From positions 1-64,000 of the forward strand of contig OZ242174.1 of NCBI GenBank assembly GCA_965205685.1: a stretch of DNA of 64,000 bases. The letters run 5' to 3'. Positions 8,478 through 18,245 of this stretch are shown here, one piece after another. Made by a program: the position numbers and the translations under genes. The stretch comes from WTFY01 sp965205685. GTDB taxonomy: Bacteria; Pseudomonadota; Gammaproteobacteria; UBA4575. Numbering within the stretch: position 1 is the first letter of the stretch; each line of letters begins with the position of its first letter. The notes under the pieces are model-generated. The model was given only the letters and a program-made list of their open reading frames with translations, did not search any database and was not told the origin of the DNA.

Positions 8478-9836
8478 ATGCCAAGGAAAGTTGCAATTAT
8501 CGGTGCAGGGGTCTCGGGGCTGGGCGTGGCCTGGACCCTGCACCACAATCCCGAACGGTTCGATTTTCGAGTTTACGAGGCCCAGTCGCGTGTTGGCGGC
8601 AACGCCATCACGGTGGACATGCCGCAGGAGGATGGCAGTTCGATTCCGTTCGATATTTCCGTCACCGCCTGCATCCCCTCGGCCTATCACCATATCGTCC
8701 TGCTCATGCAGCAGTACGGCATCGATCTGGTCGATACCCGTTTCAGCTACAGCGTGAAATACAAGGGCGGGGTCTACGCGCACGATTTCGACTCCGATAT
8801 CCGCAGGCAGTTGCTGCCTGAAATTGAGAAGTTCCAGAAGCTTCTGAGGCGCCTGAAATGGTTCGGCAGGCTCAACCGCTCAAGGTCTGCCCTGCTCAAT
8901 GCGCTCAACCCGTTCAACTACGTCAGCATGGGCACGTTGCTCAACCTCGGCAAATTCTCTGGGGACTTCCGCTACAAGATCCTCAAGCCCATGTTCGTCA
9001 ACTTCCTGATGGCCACCAACGTCTTCGACATGCCTGCAGCCCTGTTTTCCCGTTACCTGGAGTTCTTCGACATTGAAACTGCCACACCGATGCAGTCTTG
9101 GGACCAGGGTACACGACGCATCTACGAAAACCTGTCGGCGAAGTTCCAGGACAAGATCTATCTGGAGCGACCGGTGCACAAGGTGTACCGGCGCGAGAAC
9201 GAGGTCGTCGTCGAGGACGAGAACGGGAAAAGAGAAACCTACGATGACGTGGTGTTCGCGTGCAATGCGAACCAGTCGCTGATGATGCTGGACCAACCGA
9301 CCTATCTGGAGAGCTGGCTGCTGTCCTCGGTCCGTTACGAGAGCGAACTGCATAACCATACGATCGTGCATTCGGATGCCTCGGTGCTGCCGGACACGGA
9401 GGTCAGGGAACTCGATACCCGCAGCAACCACATCGAGCAGTACGGGGTGCGCCCGGACAATTACGAGATCACCTACATCATGCACAACCAGCAGCCCTGG
9501 GCAAAACGCTCGGACAAGCCCTGCCTGGTGACCTACAACCCGATCAGCCGTATCGATGAGGACAAGATCATCAAGCGGTGGTGGTTCCAGCACATCGTGC
9601 ATGATGTGCGCCAGGTGGCTCTGCTCATCCTGATGTTTCGCTTCATCCAGGGCAAAAGGCGAACCTGGCACTGCGGCGCACACACGCTGATCAACAGCCA
9701 GGAGACCTGTTTCGTGACCGGACTGGCCGCAGCAAGGCAACTCGGTGCAGACTACCCGTTCCAGGATGCCGAGGCGAGGCAGTGGTTCAACTTTTACGGC
9801 CGCATGATGTACGGCTGGCGCTTCAAGAAAGCCTGA
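8478..9836 (+). CDS. FAD-dependent amine-oxidase-fold flavoprotein beside the sterol operon
   Basis: A 452-residue flavoprotein with an N-terminal dinucleotide site (IIGAGVSGLG), the following acid and glycine-rich segment (YEAQSRVGGNA), and a C-terminal FAD-contact region (TCFVTGLAAARQLG). The fold resembles COG2907-type NAD/FAD proteins and, more distantly, phytoene desaturases and HpnE. The substrate is not evident. Being divergent from the sterol operon, it may perform an oxidation, desaturation or isomerisation of a sterol or squalene precursor; that is inference from location only. The ATG at 8478 follows GTAAGG and immediately precedes the Rossmann strand; a TTG at 8421 is a weaker alternative. 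Confidence 0.7.
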   Translation: MPRKVAIIGAGVSGLGVAWTLHHNPERFDFRVYEAQSRVGGNAITVDMPQEDGSSIPFDISVTACIPSAYHHIVLLMQQYGIDLVDTRFSYSVKYKGGVYAHDFDSDIRRQLLPEIEKFQKLLRRLKWFGRLNRSRSALLNALNPFNYVSMGTLLNLGKFSGDFRYKILKPMFVNFLMATNVFDMPAALFSRYLEFFDIETATPMQSWDQGTRRIYENLSAKFQDKIYLERPVHKVYRRENEVVVEDENGKRETYDDVVFACNANQSLMMLDQPTYLESWLLSSVRYESELHNHTIVHSDASVLPDTEVRELDTRSNHIEQYGVRPDNYEITYIMHNQQPWAKRSDKPCLVTYNPISRIDEDKIIKRWWFQHIVHDVRQVALLILMFRFIQGKRRTWHCGAHTLINSQETCFVTGLAAARQLGADYPFQDAEARQWFNFYGRMMYGWRFKKA

Positions 9837-9908
9837 ACTGAAATGAGGCCAAGGCGGCCCGGAGGGCCTTCGGTAGGCTGGCCGAAGAATTTGTGTAACC
9901 ATAAGGCT

Positions 9909-11045
9909 ATGGGCGACACAAAAACTCAATTCTCTGCTCTGCGGGAGCCTCTGGATGTGATTCCATCCGAACTGGCAGCCCCGTCTGATTACGAGCGGCT
10001 TGCCTCCGAATTCATCGGGGCTGCGACCCTGGCACAAATTGCTGGCGGCAGCGGTGGCGAGCAATCCTTGCATGCAAACCTTCGGGCACTGGCAGACATC
10101 GAGCTGCACAGCCGAATTCTACAGAACCTCAAGGAAGCCTCAACGCGGGTTACGCTGCTCGGGCAGCCATTTCGGCACCCCGTGCTGCTCGCACCGGTGA
10201 GCGCACAAACCCTGGTGCACCCTCAAGGAGAACTTGCCACTGCCGCAGGTGCCGCAGAACAGGAGGCAGGGCTCGTCGTCAGCACCCTAGCCTCCAAGCC
10301 TATGGAGGAGATCGCTGCACAAACCGATGCGCCAAAGTGGTTCCAGCTCTACATTCAGCCTTCCCGCGAGCACACCCGGGCGTTGATTGACCGTGCAGAA
10401 GAAGCAGGCTTCGGCGCCCTCATGGTGACCCTGAACGCACCCATTCAGGCCCCCGTCTATCGCGCATTGAGAGCCGGGTTTGTCCTTCCCGATCAAGCCC
10501 GCCCGGCAAACCTGACCGATTCAGCCCCCCGGCCGCAAGCCGTGCTTGAGCCTGATCAAAGCCCGGTTTTCCAGGGCGTGATGAGCGAGGCACCGGGCTG
10601 GGACGAGCTGGCCTGGGTACTTGAACAGACCTCGCTGCCCACGATTGCAAAGGGGGTGACGCACCCGCAGGATGCCAGACGCCTGGTCGACATGGGCATC
10701 GACTGCATTGCAGTGTCTAACCACGGTGGCAGGGCTCTGGATGCGATGCCGGCCAGCATTCATTGCCTGCCCGAGATCCGCGAGGCCGTCGGTGACGATT
10801 TTCCGCTGCTCATGGATGGTGGGATTCGAAGTGGATACGACGTGTTCAAGGCCATTGCCATGGGTGCCGATGCCGTGATGATTGGTAGACTGCAAATCTA
10901 TGCACTGGCTATAGCGGGTCGCCTGGGCGTGGCACACCTCATCAAGCTGGTTCGCAACGAGCTGGAATTCGCCATGGCACTGTCCGGGTGTGCATCGATT
11001 GAAAACATCGGCCGGGAGTGTCTTTTTGCAAGGACAAGCCTCTGA
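9909..11045 (+). CDS. FMN-dependent alpha-hydroxy-acid oxidase family protein with altered pocket
   Basis: A 378-residue TIM-barrel flavoenzyme of the lactate/glycolate oxidase family. The catalytic His and Arg are kept in SNHGGRALD, the FMN Lys in AKGV, the phosphate loop in MDGGIRSG and GADAVMIGR, and the Tyr in QLY. Three usual substrate residues differ when aligned without gaps to spinach glycolate oxidase: Tyr24 is Gln (AQIAGG), Asp157 is Asn (TLNAP) and Arg164 is Val. Loss of the carboxylate-binding Arg suggests a substrate other than a simple 2-hydroxy acid. It follows the flavoprotein gene by 72 bases on the same strand, so the two are probably co-transcribed. The ATG at 9909 follows ATAAGG. 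Confidence 0.75.
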   Translation: MGDTKTQFSALREPLDVIPSELAAPSDYERLASEFIGAATLAQIAGGSGGEQSLHANLRALADIELHSRILQNLKEASTRVTLLGQPFRHPVLLAPVSAQTLVHPQGELATAAGAAEQEAGLVVSTLASKPMEEIAAQTDAPKWFQLYIQPSREHTRALIDRAEEAGFGALMVTLNAPIQAPVYRALRAGFVLPDQARPANLTDSAPRPQAVLEPDQSPVFQGVMSEAPGWDELAWVLEQTSLPTIAKGVTHPQDARRLVDMGIDCIAVSNHGGRALDAMPASIHCLPEIREAVGDDFPLLMDGGIRSGYDVFKAIAMGADAVMIGRLQIYALAIAGRLGVAHLIKLVRNELEFAMALSGCASIENIGRECLFARTSL

Positions 11046-11187
11046 ACCCCATCCATGCTATCAACCATAGTTAGACGTTGGCAGATTTCGCGTTTCAGTT
11101 AACCTGAAATTCTTCCACAATTCCGATTCTGAATTTCAAGGGTCATGTGTCCCCAGCCTTCAGCTTGCTGAGGATAACCGTACGTAG

Positions 11188-13080
11188 CTAGCTGCCCATC
11201 AGCTGGTCCCTATCATGGGAAACAGCCACTATGGCCGGACGCGGTGGCATGCTGGCATCAAAATCAGGCCATCGTGTCGAGGGGGTATAGAAACTCGACC
11301 CTTCACCGGGGTGTTGTACGGAACAGAACATCGTTTTGTGATCCGGTGTGAAGCACGGGCTGCAGATCTCCGCCCCGCGGGGAGCACGCAGAAAATGGCG
11401 AGATCGGGCACGATGGCTCCCTTGGGTGCCGCTGACCCATATACCATCTGCTACGCCTTGTTTCCCAAAGCCGTCGGTTGCAATCCACAGATGACCGGAG
11501 CGATCGAACGTGCCGTTATCCGGACAGGAAAACCAACCCTGTTCACTGATGTCCGGGTGATAGCGGGCCTCGTCCATCGGGCTTTTCGGGTCACCGGCAA
11601 GTATGAAAATCTCCCATGTGAACTCTGGGGCGGTGTGATCACCGACGGGCGCAATGAATTCAAGGATGTGTCCATGGCGATTGAATCCCCTCGGGTTGGC
11701 AGGATCGTCTGACAGCGGCTCACGCATCACGTTGTTCGTGAGGATCGCAAAGACGTGGCCCGTGATCGGGTTGACCTTGATCTCCTCGGGCCGGTCCATC
11801 GGGGTCGCTCCTGCAAGGTCTGCCGCCTTGCGCAGATCGATGACCACGTCCGCCTGGCTGGAGAAACCGTTTGCCGGCGTACAGGCACCCTGTCCCCATA
11901 CCAGGGGATGCCAGATGAGCGTACCCCCTTCGGCGAACTCGGCCACCGACAGCTCGCCTCCATCCAGCAAGGTGCCGTTATGCTCGCTATCTCCCGGGCG
12001 ATAGCGGTGCTTGCTGACGAACCGGTAGATGTACTCGAAGGCCTGATCATCACCCATGTACACCACCACCCGTCCGTCCGGATTAATGACCACATCGCAG
12101 CCCTCGTGCTTGCAGCGTCCAAGCGCCGTTCGTTTCATCGGCACGGATTCCGGGTCGTACGGGTCGATCTCGACGATCCAACCGGCGTGCATTCCGGCCT
12201 GCGGGTGCAGGTCCAGGTTCCAGTGTTCGTGAAACATTCCCCAGGCCGAGAGGGCGACGTCGCTGCCGTGCATGCCAAAGCGCTTGTAACTCCTGATCTC
12301 ATCGGTCAGCCTTGCCTCGCCCATGAAGTAAAACTGCACATTTTCTTCTGCCGTGAGTACCGTACCCCACGGGGTGATCTGTCCGGCACAGTTGCCGAAC
12401 GTGCCCATGGATCCCACACCCTCGGGAGAGAAAGCGGTCTTGAGCCTGTGGTGGCCACGGGCCGGACCGGAGAATCGCATTCCAGTCAGCGGTGTGATGC
12501 GCCGGTTGTATCCAGAGGCAAGGTTGGTCTTCCAGACACCCGCTTGCCGATATACCTCGATCACGGACAAGCCGTGTGCCTGCATCTCGATATCCACCTG
12601 TTCGCGACTCAGGCCAAAGGGGTCGGGTGCGCCCGGGTGCATCATGGCACTGCTCGCATACTCGTGGTTGACCGCCAGGAGACCGGATTTTGATGAGTGG
12701 GGGGCGCCCTGCAAGGGGAGCCAGGCGAGAAAATCATTGTTGTATCCGAATTGCCTGGCCTGGGCCTCGGGCGTTTGCCGGTATGGATCAAAGGTCGGGG
12801 CATCACCAAACAGGGGATCGCCCCAGGCGAGCACGACCTGCCAGGCATAGCCTTCCGGCACATGCAGGGTGTCATCGAGCCCGTGGGACAACTCCTTGAA
12901 CGAAGGTGAAGACTCCATTCCCGAGGCCAGTGCCTGGCCGAGTAATGTCGATTGTGCACCGGCGAGCGCGGAGCCTTTCAGGAAGGTGCGCCGTGCGATA
13001 CGACGCTCTAGGATTTCACGAAACGGTGTCGAGCGATGTTCGCGCGGTACCGGGAAATCATCCACATCCAGACTGCTCAT
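11188..13080 (-). CDS. Tat-exported PhoX-family (DUF839) protein
   Basis: A 630-residue protein with an internal twin-arginine signal (ARRTFLKG at about 29-36, then a hydrophobic stretch ending near LASG), so it is expected to fold in the cytoplasm and be exported. The body matches PhoX-like proteins: AVNHEY, a central GNCAGQITPWGTVLTAEEN block, and the late segment CPDNGTFDRSGHLWIATDG. PhoX enzymes are calcium/iron alkaline phosphatases, but many relatives are uncharacterised, so phosphatase activity here is a family inference. The ATG at 13080 has GGGGAGCTC upstream. It lies 103 bases after ald on the same strand and converges with the FMN oxidase gene. Confidence 0.85.
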   Translation of the reverse strand: MSSLDVDDFPVPREHRSTPFREILERRIARRTFLKGSALAGAQSTLLGQALASGMESSPSFKELSHGLDDTLHVPEGYAWQVVLAWGDPLFGDAPTFDPYRQTPEAQARQFGYNNDFLAWLPLQGAPHSSKSGLLAVNHEYASSAMMHPGAPDPFGLSREQVDIEMQAHGLSVIEVYRQAGVWKTNLASGYNRRITPLTGMRFSGPARGHHRLKTAFSPEGVGSMGTFGNCAGQITPWGTVLTAEENVQFYFMGEARLTDEIRSYKRFGMHGSDVALSAWGMFHEHWNLDLHPQAGMHAGWIVEIDPYDPESVPMKRTALGRCKHEGCDVVINPDGRVVVYMGDDQAFEYIYRFVSKHRYRPGDSEHNGTLLDGGELSVAEFAEGGTLIWHPLVWGQGACTPANGFSSQADVVIDLRKAADLAGATPMDRPEEIKVNPITGHVFAILTNNVMREPLSDDPANPRGFNRHGHILEFIAPVGDHTAPEFTWEIFILAGDPKSPMDEARYHPDISEQGWFSCPDNGTFDRSGHLWIATDGFGKQGVADGIWVSGTQGSHRARSRHFLRAPRGAEICSPCFTPDHKTMFCSVQHPGEGSSFYTPSTRWPDFDASMPPRPAIVAVSHDRDQLMGS

Positions 13081-13183
13081 TTTCTATCGAGCTCCCCGGG
13101 GTTGCAGGGCAATAAACGATGGCTGATTGTAGCAGGCCTTTGCTGTAGGCCCGTGACAGGATTGCTGGCGGACCGTTTGCAGG

Positions 13184-14284
13184 TCAGGCGGAACTCGGCA
13201 GGTCCGGAAATGCGCTGGCCACCCCTGCATGGGTGATTTTACCGCCATGGAGATTGAGAGCCTCTCGCACGCCGGCTTCATACCCGAGAAAACCCTCAAG
13301 CCCGAGTCCGGCCAGCTTGCGGATATAGGGCAGCGTAGCGTTGCAATATGCCTGGGTGCTGGTGCGGCCTACCGCACCCGGCATGTTAGGGACACAATAG
13401 TGCACGATGTCATCGATCACGTATACCGGATCGCTGTGAGAGGTGCGCCGGCTGGTCTCGAAACACCCGCCCTGATCGATGGACACATCCACGAGGACGG
13501 CACCGCGCTTCATCTCACCCAGCATTGCGCGGTTGATCAGCCTCGGTGAGCGTGCACCGGGTATCAGCAAGGCACCGATGATCAGGTCCGCCTGCACGGC
13601 GTACTGGTGCACAGCATGGGGATCGCAGTAGATAGTCGTGACATTGTCCGGCATGACCTCATCGAGGTGCCTGAGTCTTCCAATATCGATATCCATGATG
13701 GTGACGTTGGCACCGAGCCCGGCTGCCACCCGTGCGGCGTTGGCGCCCACCACGCCAGCACCCAGCACCAGCACATTGGCCGGGGCCACACCAGCCACCC
13801 CGCCAAGCAGGATGCCGCGTCCCATCATCGGGCGCTCCAGGCATTTCGCACCTTCCTGGATCGACATCTTGCCGGCCACCTCGCTCATGGGTTTGAGCAG
13901 CGGGCGCTCACCTCTCGGATCGCCCAGCGTCTCGCAGGCCAGCGCCGAGATATTTTTTTCAAGGCAGGTCTCGACCAGAGGTCTTGAGACCGCCAGATGG
14001 AAATACCCGAAGACCATCAAGGAGTTCGCGTAGTGCCCGATCTCGGACATCTGTGGCTCCTTGACCTTGAGCAGCAACTCGCATTCCTGGTGGATGGTCT
14101 CGGCCGAGTCCACGATGCGTGCACCGGCCTTTTTGTATTCCTCGTCCAGATAGCCGCTGCCCTTGCCGGCCAGGGTCTGCACCCACACCTCGTGGCCATC
14201 GTCGACCAGCAACTGGGCACCGACCGGCAGCAACGACACCCGGTACTCGTCGACCATGATCTCCTTCGGGACTCCTATCCTCAT
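13184..14284 (-). CDS. ald: Alanine dehydrogenase
   Basis: A 366-residue NAD-dependent enzyme interconverting L-alanine with pyruvate and ammonium. Visible sites are MRIGVPKEI at the N-terminus, the pyruvate-contacting Arg in EYRVSLLP, Lys in LLLKVKEPQ, His in FGYFHLA, the dinucleotide loop VLGAGVVGANAA, and the late VDVSIDQGG and HYCVPNMPGAV segments. Length is normal for the family. The start lies 8 bases beyond the aceF stop, so it is the third gene of an aceE-aceF-ald operon in which alanine-derived pyruvate feeds the dehydrogenase complex. Confidence 0.95.
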   Translation of the reverse strand: MRIGVPKEIMVDEYRVSLLPVGAQLLVDDGHEVWVQTLAGKGSGYLDEEYKKAGARIVDSAETIHQECELLLKVKEPQMSEIGHYANSLMVFGYFHLAVSRPLVETCLEKNISALACETLGDPRGERPLLKPMSEVAGKMSIQEGAKCLERPMMGRGILLGGVAGVAPANVLVLGAGVVGANAARVAAGLGANVTIMDIDIGRLRHLDEVMPDNVTTIYCDPHAVHQYAVQADLIIGALLIPGARSPRLINRAMLGEMKRGAVLVDVSIDQGGCFETSRRTSHSDPVYVIDDIVHYCVPNMPGAVGRTSTQAYCNATLPYIRKLAGLGLEGFLGYEAGVREALNLHGGKITHAGVASAFPDLPSSA

Positions 14285-14291
14285 AACGGCA

Positions 14292-15533
14292 TTATCCCAG
14301 AACCAGCTTCCAGATGTCTTCCAGAATGGCCTTCAGATGCAAACAAAACCGGGCGGCCTCGGCTCCATTGATGACCCGGTGATCATAGGACAACGAGAGC
14401 GGCAGAAAATTCTGCGAGGAGGCACCCTGCGGGGATGAGCCGGCACGCACGATCATGCGTGACAGGCCCAGGATGGCCACCTCGGGCGGATTGATAATCG
14501 GCGTGAAGGCCTGACCGCCGATATGCCCGAGGCTTGTGACCGTCATGCTCGCACCGCCCATCTCGTCCGGTCTCAACTTTCGCTCGCGGGCACGCTGACC
14601 AAGGTCTACCACCTCGATGGCCACCTCTGCCAGCGTCTTTTTGTCCACATCGCGCAGTACCGGCACCAGCAACCCATGCGGGGTGTCCACGGCGATGCCG
14701 ATGTGGAAGAACTTTTTCAGCACGACACACCCGTTCGCTGCGTCGTAGGAGGCATTGAAACGCGGGAACTCGGCCAGTGCGTCGGCCAGGGCCTTGATGA
14801 CAAAGATCGGTGGCGTAAGTCGCAGTCCCCGGAACTTTGCCTCCTCGGCCAGCTGGGCACGATAGGCCTCGAGGGCGGTCACATCGGCACGCTCGAAATG
14901 GGTGACGTGCGGGATGGATTGCCAGGCCGAAAGCAGGTTCTCTGCAGTCAGGCGCTGGATTCGGGTCAGGGGTTCTTCCTCGGTGTCCCCGTACTTGGAA
15001 AAGTCCGGCAGGGGGGCCGGGGCTGGCGCAGAAGGCGCGGACGAAGACTTCAGGCTGGTGCGCACATGCTGTTCGATATCTTCCTTCAAGACCCGCAGTC
15101 CGCGCCCGCTGCCCTGTACGTGCTCAAGCGAGACCCCGAGTTCACGGGCATAGCGGTACATGGCCGGGCTGGCGTAGGCTCGAGGAATTGCCCCAGGTGG
15201 TGCCGGTACGGGTTCGGGGTTCAGTGCGGGTTCGCGCGATACCGGAGTCTGCTCCTCTTCAAGCGAAGACGGCCTTGCGTTGGGCGCGGGTGCAGTAAGC
15301 TCAAGAGCGAGCAATGCATCCCCTTGCGCCATCTGGTCACCGGGCTGCACGTGGAGCTTGCCCACCACGCCGGCATGCGGTGACGGAAACTCCACCAGGG
15401 CCTTGTCAGTCTCCAAAGTGGCCAGGGGCTGGTCGACCTCGACGGTCTCGCCCACCTGCACCAGAATCTCGACCACGTCCACCGGAGCATCGTCTTCAAG
15501 CTCGGTGATGCAAATGTCCTTGAGTTGGCCCAT
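14292..15533 (-). CDS. aceF: Pyruvate dehydrogenase E2, dihydrolipoyl acetyltransferase
   Basis: A 413-residue E2 with a single lipoyl domain (lipoyl Lys44 in ETDKALVE), a Pro/Ala-rich linker, a peripheral-subunit-binding domain (from about 115, ASPAMYRYARELGV), and the catalytic domain. The catalytic motif reads DHRVINGAEAARF, with Asn where most E2 proteins have Asp (DHRxxDG); Azotobacter vinelandii E2p has the same Asn, so this is not evidence of inactivity. E. coli E2p has three lipoyl domains, so this is a short form. It starts 6 bases after the aceE stop. No E3 (lpd) gene is in the window. Confidence 0.95.
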   Translation of the reverse strand: MGQLKDICITELEDDAPVDVVEILVQVGETVEVDQPLATLETDKALVEFPSPHAGVVGKLHVQPGDQMAQGDALLALELTAPAPNARPSSLEEEQTPVSREPALNPEPVPAPPGAIPRAYASPAMYRYARELGVSLEHVQGSGRGLRVLKEDIEQHVRTSLKSSSAPSAPAPAPLPDFSKYGDTEEEPLTRIQRLTAENLLSAWQSIPHVTHFERADVTALEAYRAQLAEEAKFRGLRLTPPIFVIKALADALAEFPRFNASYDAANGCVVLKKFFHIGIAVDTPHGLLVPVLRDVDKKTLAEVAIEVVDLGQRARERKLRPDEMGGASMTVTSLGHIGGQAFTPIINPPEVAILGLSRMIVRAGSSPQGASSQNFLPLSLSYDHRVINGAEAARFCLHLKAILEDIWKLVLG

Positions 15534-15539
15534 GTATGA

Positions 15540-18245
15540 TCAGTTGTGCACCGGGGGTGGTTTTTCGGGATCCAGCCGGTATTTTTTTATGGCAGCGCCG
15601 ATGTGCTTGCGCTCGATAGTGCCTTGCTCGACCAGCGTGTGCAGAGTCGCCACCACAATGGACTCGGCATCGACCTCGAAGTAACGGCGCAGGCTCTGGC
15701 GGGTATCGCTTCGTCCGAACCCGTCGGTACCGAGCACGACATAAGGGGCCTTCACATAGGGACGGATCTGGTCAGCATAGATTTTCATGTAGTCCGTGGC
15801 TGCCACCACCGGCGCATCGCTACCTTCGAGGCATGTCTCGACGAAGGACCTTCGCGCCTTTTTCCTGGGATGCAGCATGTTCCAGCGTTCCCCCTCCATG
15901 CCTTCTCGGCGCAGCCGATTGAAGCTCGTCACACTCCAGACCTCGGCACGGATGCCGAAATCCTCAAGCAGCAAGACTGCCGCGCGGATGACCTCCCGAA
16001 GAATCGCCCCGCTGCCGAGCAATCGTACCTGCGCCTCGTTCCCGGGCACTTCCTGCAGGCGGTACATGCCCTGGATGATGCCGGGCTCGCAACCGGTGGG
16101 CAGGGCCGGGTGCTCGTAGTTCTCATTGGTCACCGTGATGTAGTAATACCAGTCCTTCTGTTCCACGTACATGGCTTCAAGCCCATGGTGGATGATGACA
16201 GCAAGTTCATAGGCGAAGGCCGGGTCGTAGGCTCGGCAGTTGGGAATCGTGGAGGCAAGTACATGGCTGTGCCCGTCCTGGTGCTGCAGTCCTTCACCTG
16301 CCAGGGTCGTGCGCCCGGAGGTGCCGCCGATCAGAAAGCCCCGTGCACGGCTATCCCCGGCTGCCCAGGCCAGATCGCCGACCCGCTGAAAGCCGAACAT
16401 GGAGTAGAAAATGTAGAACGGGATCATCGGCATGTTATGGATGCAAAAGGAGGTGGCCGCGGCAATCCAGGAGGACATGGCACCAGCCTCGGTGATGCCC
16501 TCCTCAAGGATCTGTCCCGCGCGGTCTTCGCGGTAGACCAGCACCTGGTCGGAATCCACCGGGTCGTACTGCTGGCCACGGTGCGCGTAGATCCCGAGGC
16601 TTCGGAACAGGCCCTCCATGCCGAACGTGCGCGCCTCATCCGGCACGATCGGAACGATGTGGCGGGCCAGCGCCTTGTCCCGTGTCAGGGTCAGCAGGAT
16701 GCGGACGAAAGCCATGGTGGTGGAATACGAACGGCCCTTGCTGCCGTCGAGCAATTCCCTGAAAGCCTTAAGCTTTGGTATCTTCAGCTCGATCGTCGGG
16801 CTCTCGCGCCTTGGCATTTCGCCATGCAGCTTTTCGCGCAGGCGCCTGAGGTAGCGCATCTCGGGGCTGTCCTCGGGCGGCTTGTAGAACGGCACATCTT
16901 CGAGATCAGCGTCACTGATCGGGATGCGGTAGCGGTCGCGAAAGGCGACCAGGGATTCGTGCGCCGGTTTTTTCAGCTGGTGGGCGATGTTCAGGCTTTC
17001 GCCGCTCTTGCCAAGCCCGTAACCCTTGACGGTCTTGGCAAGGATCACGGTCGGCTGGCCGGTGTGGGCCACCGCACGCGCATACGCGGCATAGATTTTC
17101 TGCTGATCGTGGCCGCCGCGGTTCAGCCGCCAGATGTCATCGTCAGTCATGTGCTCGGTCATCTTCACCAGTTCCGGGTATTTTCCGAAGAAGTGCTCGC
17201 GCACGTAGGCGCCCCCCTTGGCACGGTAATTCTGGTAGTCGCCGTCGACCGCCTCCTCCATGCGCTTTCGAAGGATGCCGTGCTTGTCGCGGGCAAACAG
17301 CGGGTCCCAGTTGCCGCCCCAAAGCACCTTGATGACGTTCCAGCCTGCACCGCGGAAATTCCCCTCGAGTTCCTGGATGATCTTGCTGTTGCCACGCACC
17401 GGTCCGTCCAGTCGCTGCAGGTTGCAGTTGATCACGAAGATCAGATGATCGAGTTCCTCACGCGCAGCCAGCGAGATGGCGCCCAGCGATTCGGGCTCGT
17501 CCATCTCGCCGTCTCCGGTGAACACCCACACCTTACGGCTGCCCTTGTCGATCAGGCCGCGGTCATGCAGGTAGTTCATGAAGCGCGCCTGGTAGATACC
17601 CATGATCGGTGCGAGCCCCATGGACACCGTCGGGAACTGCCAGAAGTCCGGCATCAGCCAGGGATGCGGATAGGAGGACAGGCCCTCGCCTTCGACCTCA
17701 CGCCTGAAATTCAACAGCTGCGATTCGCTCAGGCGCCCGTCGAGGAAGGCGCGTGCATATACCCCGGGTGCGGCATGGCCCTGGAAGTACACCAGGTCAC
17801 CGGCAAACTCGCCGTTGGCCGGGCGAAAAAAATGATTGAAGCCGATGCTGATCAGGGTGGCCGCCGAGGCGTAGGTGGAGATGTGTCCGCCAAGCTCGGG
17901 GTGTTTCAGGTTGGCTTTGACGACCATGGCGAGCGCGTTCCAGCGCTCGAGCGAACGTACCCGGTGTTCCATGCGGGGATCACCCGGCAGACGCGCCTCC
18001 TCTTCGACCGGGATGGTGTTGACGTAGGCCGTGGTGTTTCGAAACGGCAGGTTCACGCCTTGGATTCGCGCACTGTGGATGAGCTGCTCGATGAGATGAT
18101 GGGCACGCGTTGCCCCATCTCGCTCGAGTACTGCATCGAGGGCGGCCAGCCACTCCCGGGTCTCCTGCGGGTCGATGTCCTGCCCGAAGGTATCAGGCTC
18201 CGCAGAAGACGAAGGCTCGGGTTTTTGAGGGCGCGGGTCGGACAT
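15540..18245 (-). CDS. aceE: Pyruvate dehydrogenase E1, homodimeric type
   Basis: A 901-residue E1, close to the 887 of E. coli AceE. The thiamine diphosphate motif begins at GDGEMDEPESLGA and continues to VINCNLQRLDGPVRGN. The protein carries out the decarboxylation and reductive acetylation of E2. It is first in aceE-aceF-ald. The ATG at 18245 lies 133 bases from the divergent lipase start at 18379, a gap that must hold both promoters. The N-terminus has about 20 Ser/Pro/Glu-rich residues before the conserved part. Confidence 0.97.
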   Translation of the reverse strand: MSDPRPQKPEPSSSAEPDTFGQDIDPQETREWLAALDAVLERDGATRAHHLIEQLIHSARIQGVNLPFRNTTAYVNTIPVEEEARLPGDPRMEHRVRSLERWNALAMVVKANLKHPELGGHISTYASAATLISIGFNHFFRPANGEFAGDLVYFQGHAAPGVYARAFLDGRLSESQLLNFRREVEGEGLSSYPHPWLMPDFWQFPTVSMGLAPIMGIYQARFMNYLHDRGLIDKGSRKVWVFTGDGEMDEPESLGAISLAAREELDHLIFVINCNLQRLDGPVRGNSKIIQELEGNFRGAGWNVIKVLWGGNWDPLFARDKHGILRKRMEEAVDGDYQNYRAKGGAYVREHFFGKYPELVKMTEHMTDDDIWRLNRGGHDQQKIYAAYARAVAHTGQPTVILAKTVKGYGLGKSGESLNIAHQLKKPAHESLVAFRDRYRIPISDADLEDVPFYKPPEDSPEMRYLRRLREKLHGEMPRRESPTIELKIPKLKAFRELLDGSKGRSYSTTMAFVRILLTLTRDKALARHIVPIVPDEARTFGMEGLFRSLGIYAHRGQQYDPVDSDQVLVYREDRAGQILEEGITEAGAMSSWIAAATSFCIHNMPMIPFYIFYSMFGFQRVGDLAWAAGDSRARGFLIGGTSGRTTLAGEGLQHQDGHSHVLASTIPNCRAYDPAFAYELAVIIHHGLEAMYVEQKDWYYYITVTNENYEHPALPTGCEPGIIQGMYRLQEVPGNEAQVRLLGSGAILREVIRAAVLLLEDFGIRAEVWSVTSFNRLRREGMEGERWNMLHPRKKARRSFVETCLEGSDAPVVAATDYMKIYADQIRPYVKAPYVVLGTDGFGRSDTRQSLRRYFEVDAESIVVATLHTLVEQGTIERKHIGAAIKKYRLDPEKPPPVHN

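Noticed and set aside
8880..10109. A 409-codon minus-strand frame opposite the two flavoenzyme genes
   Set aside because: Val/His-rich shadow spanning two well-supported genes and their intergenic gap.
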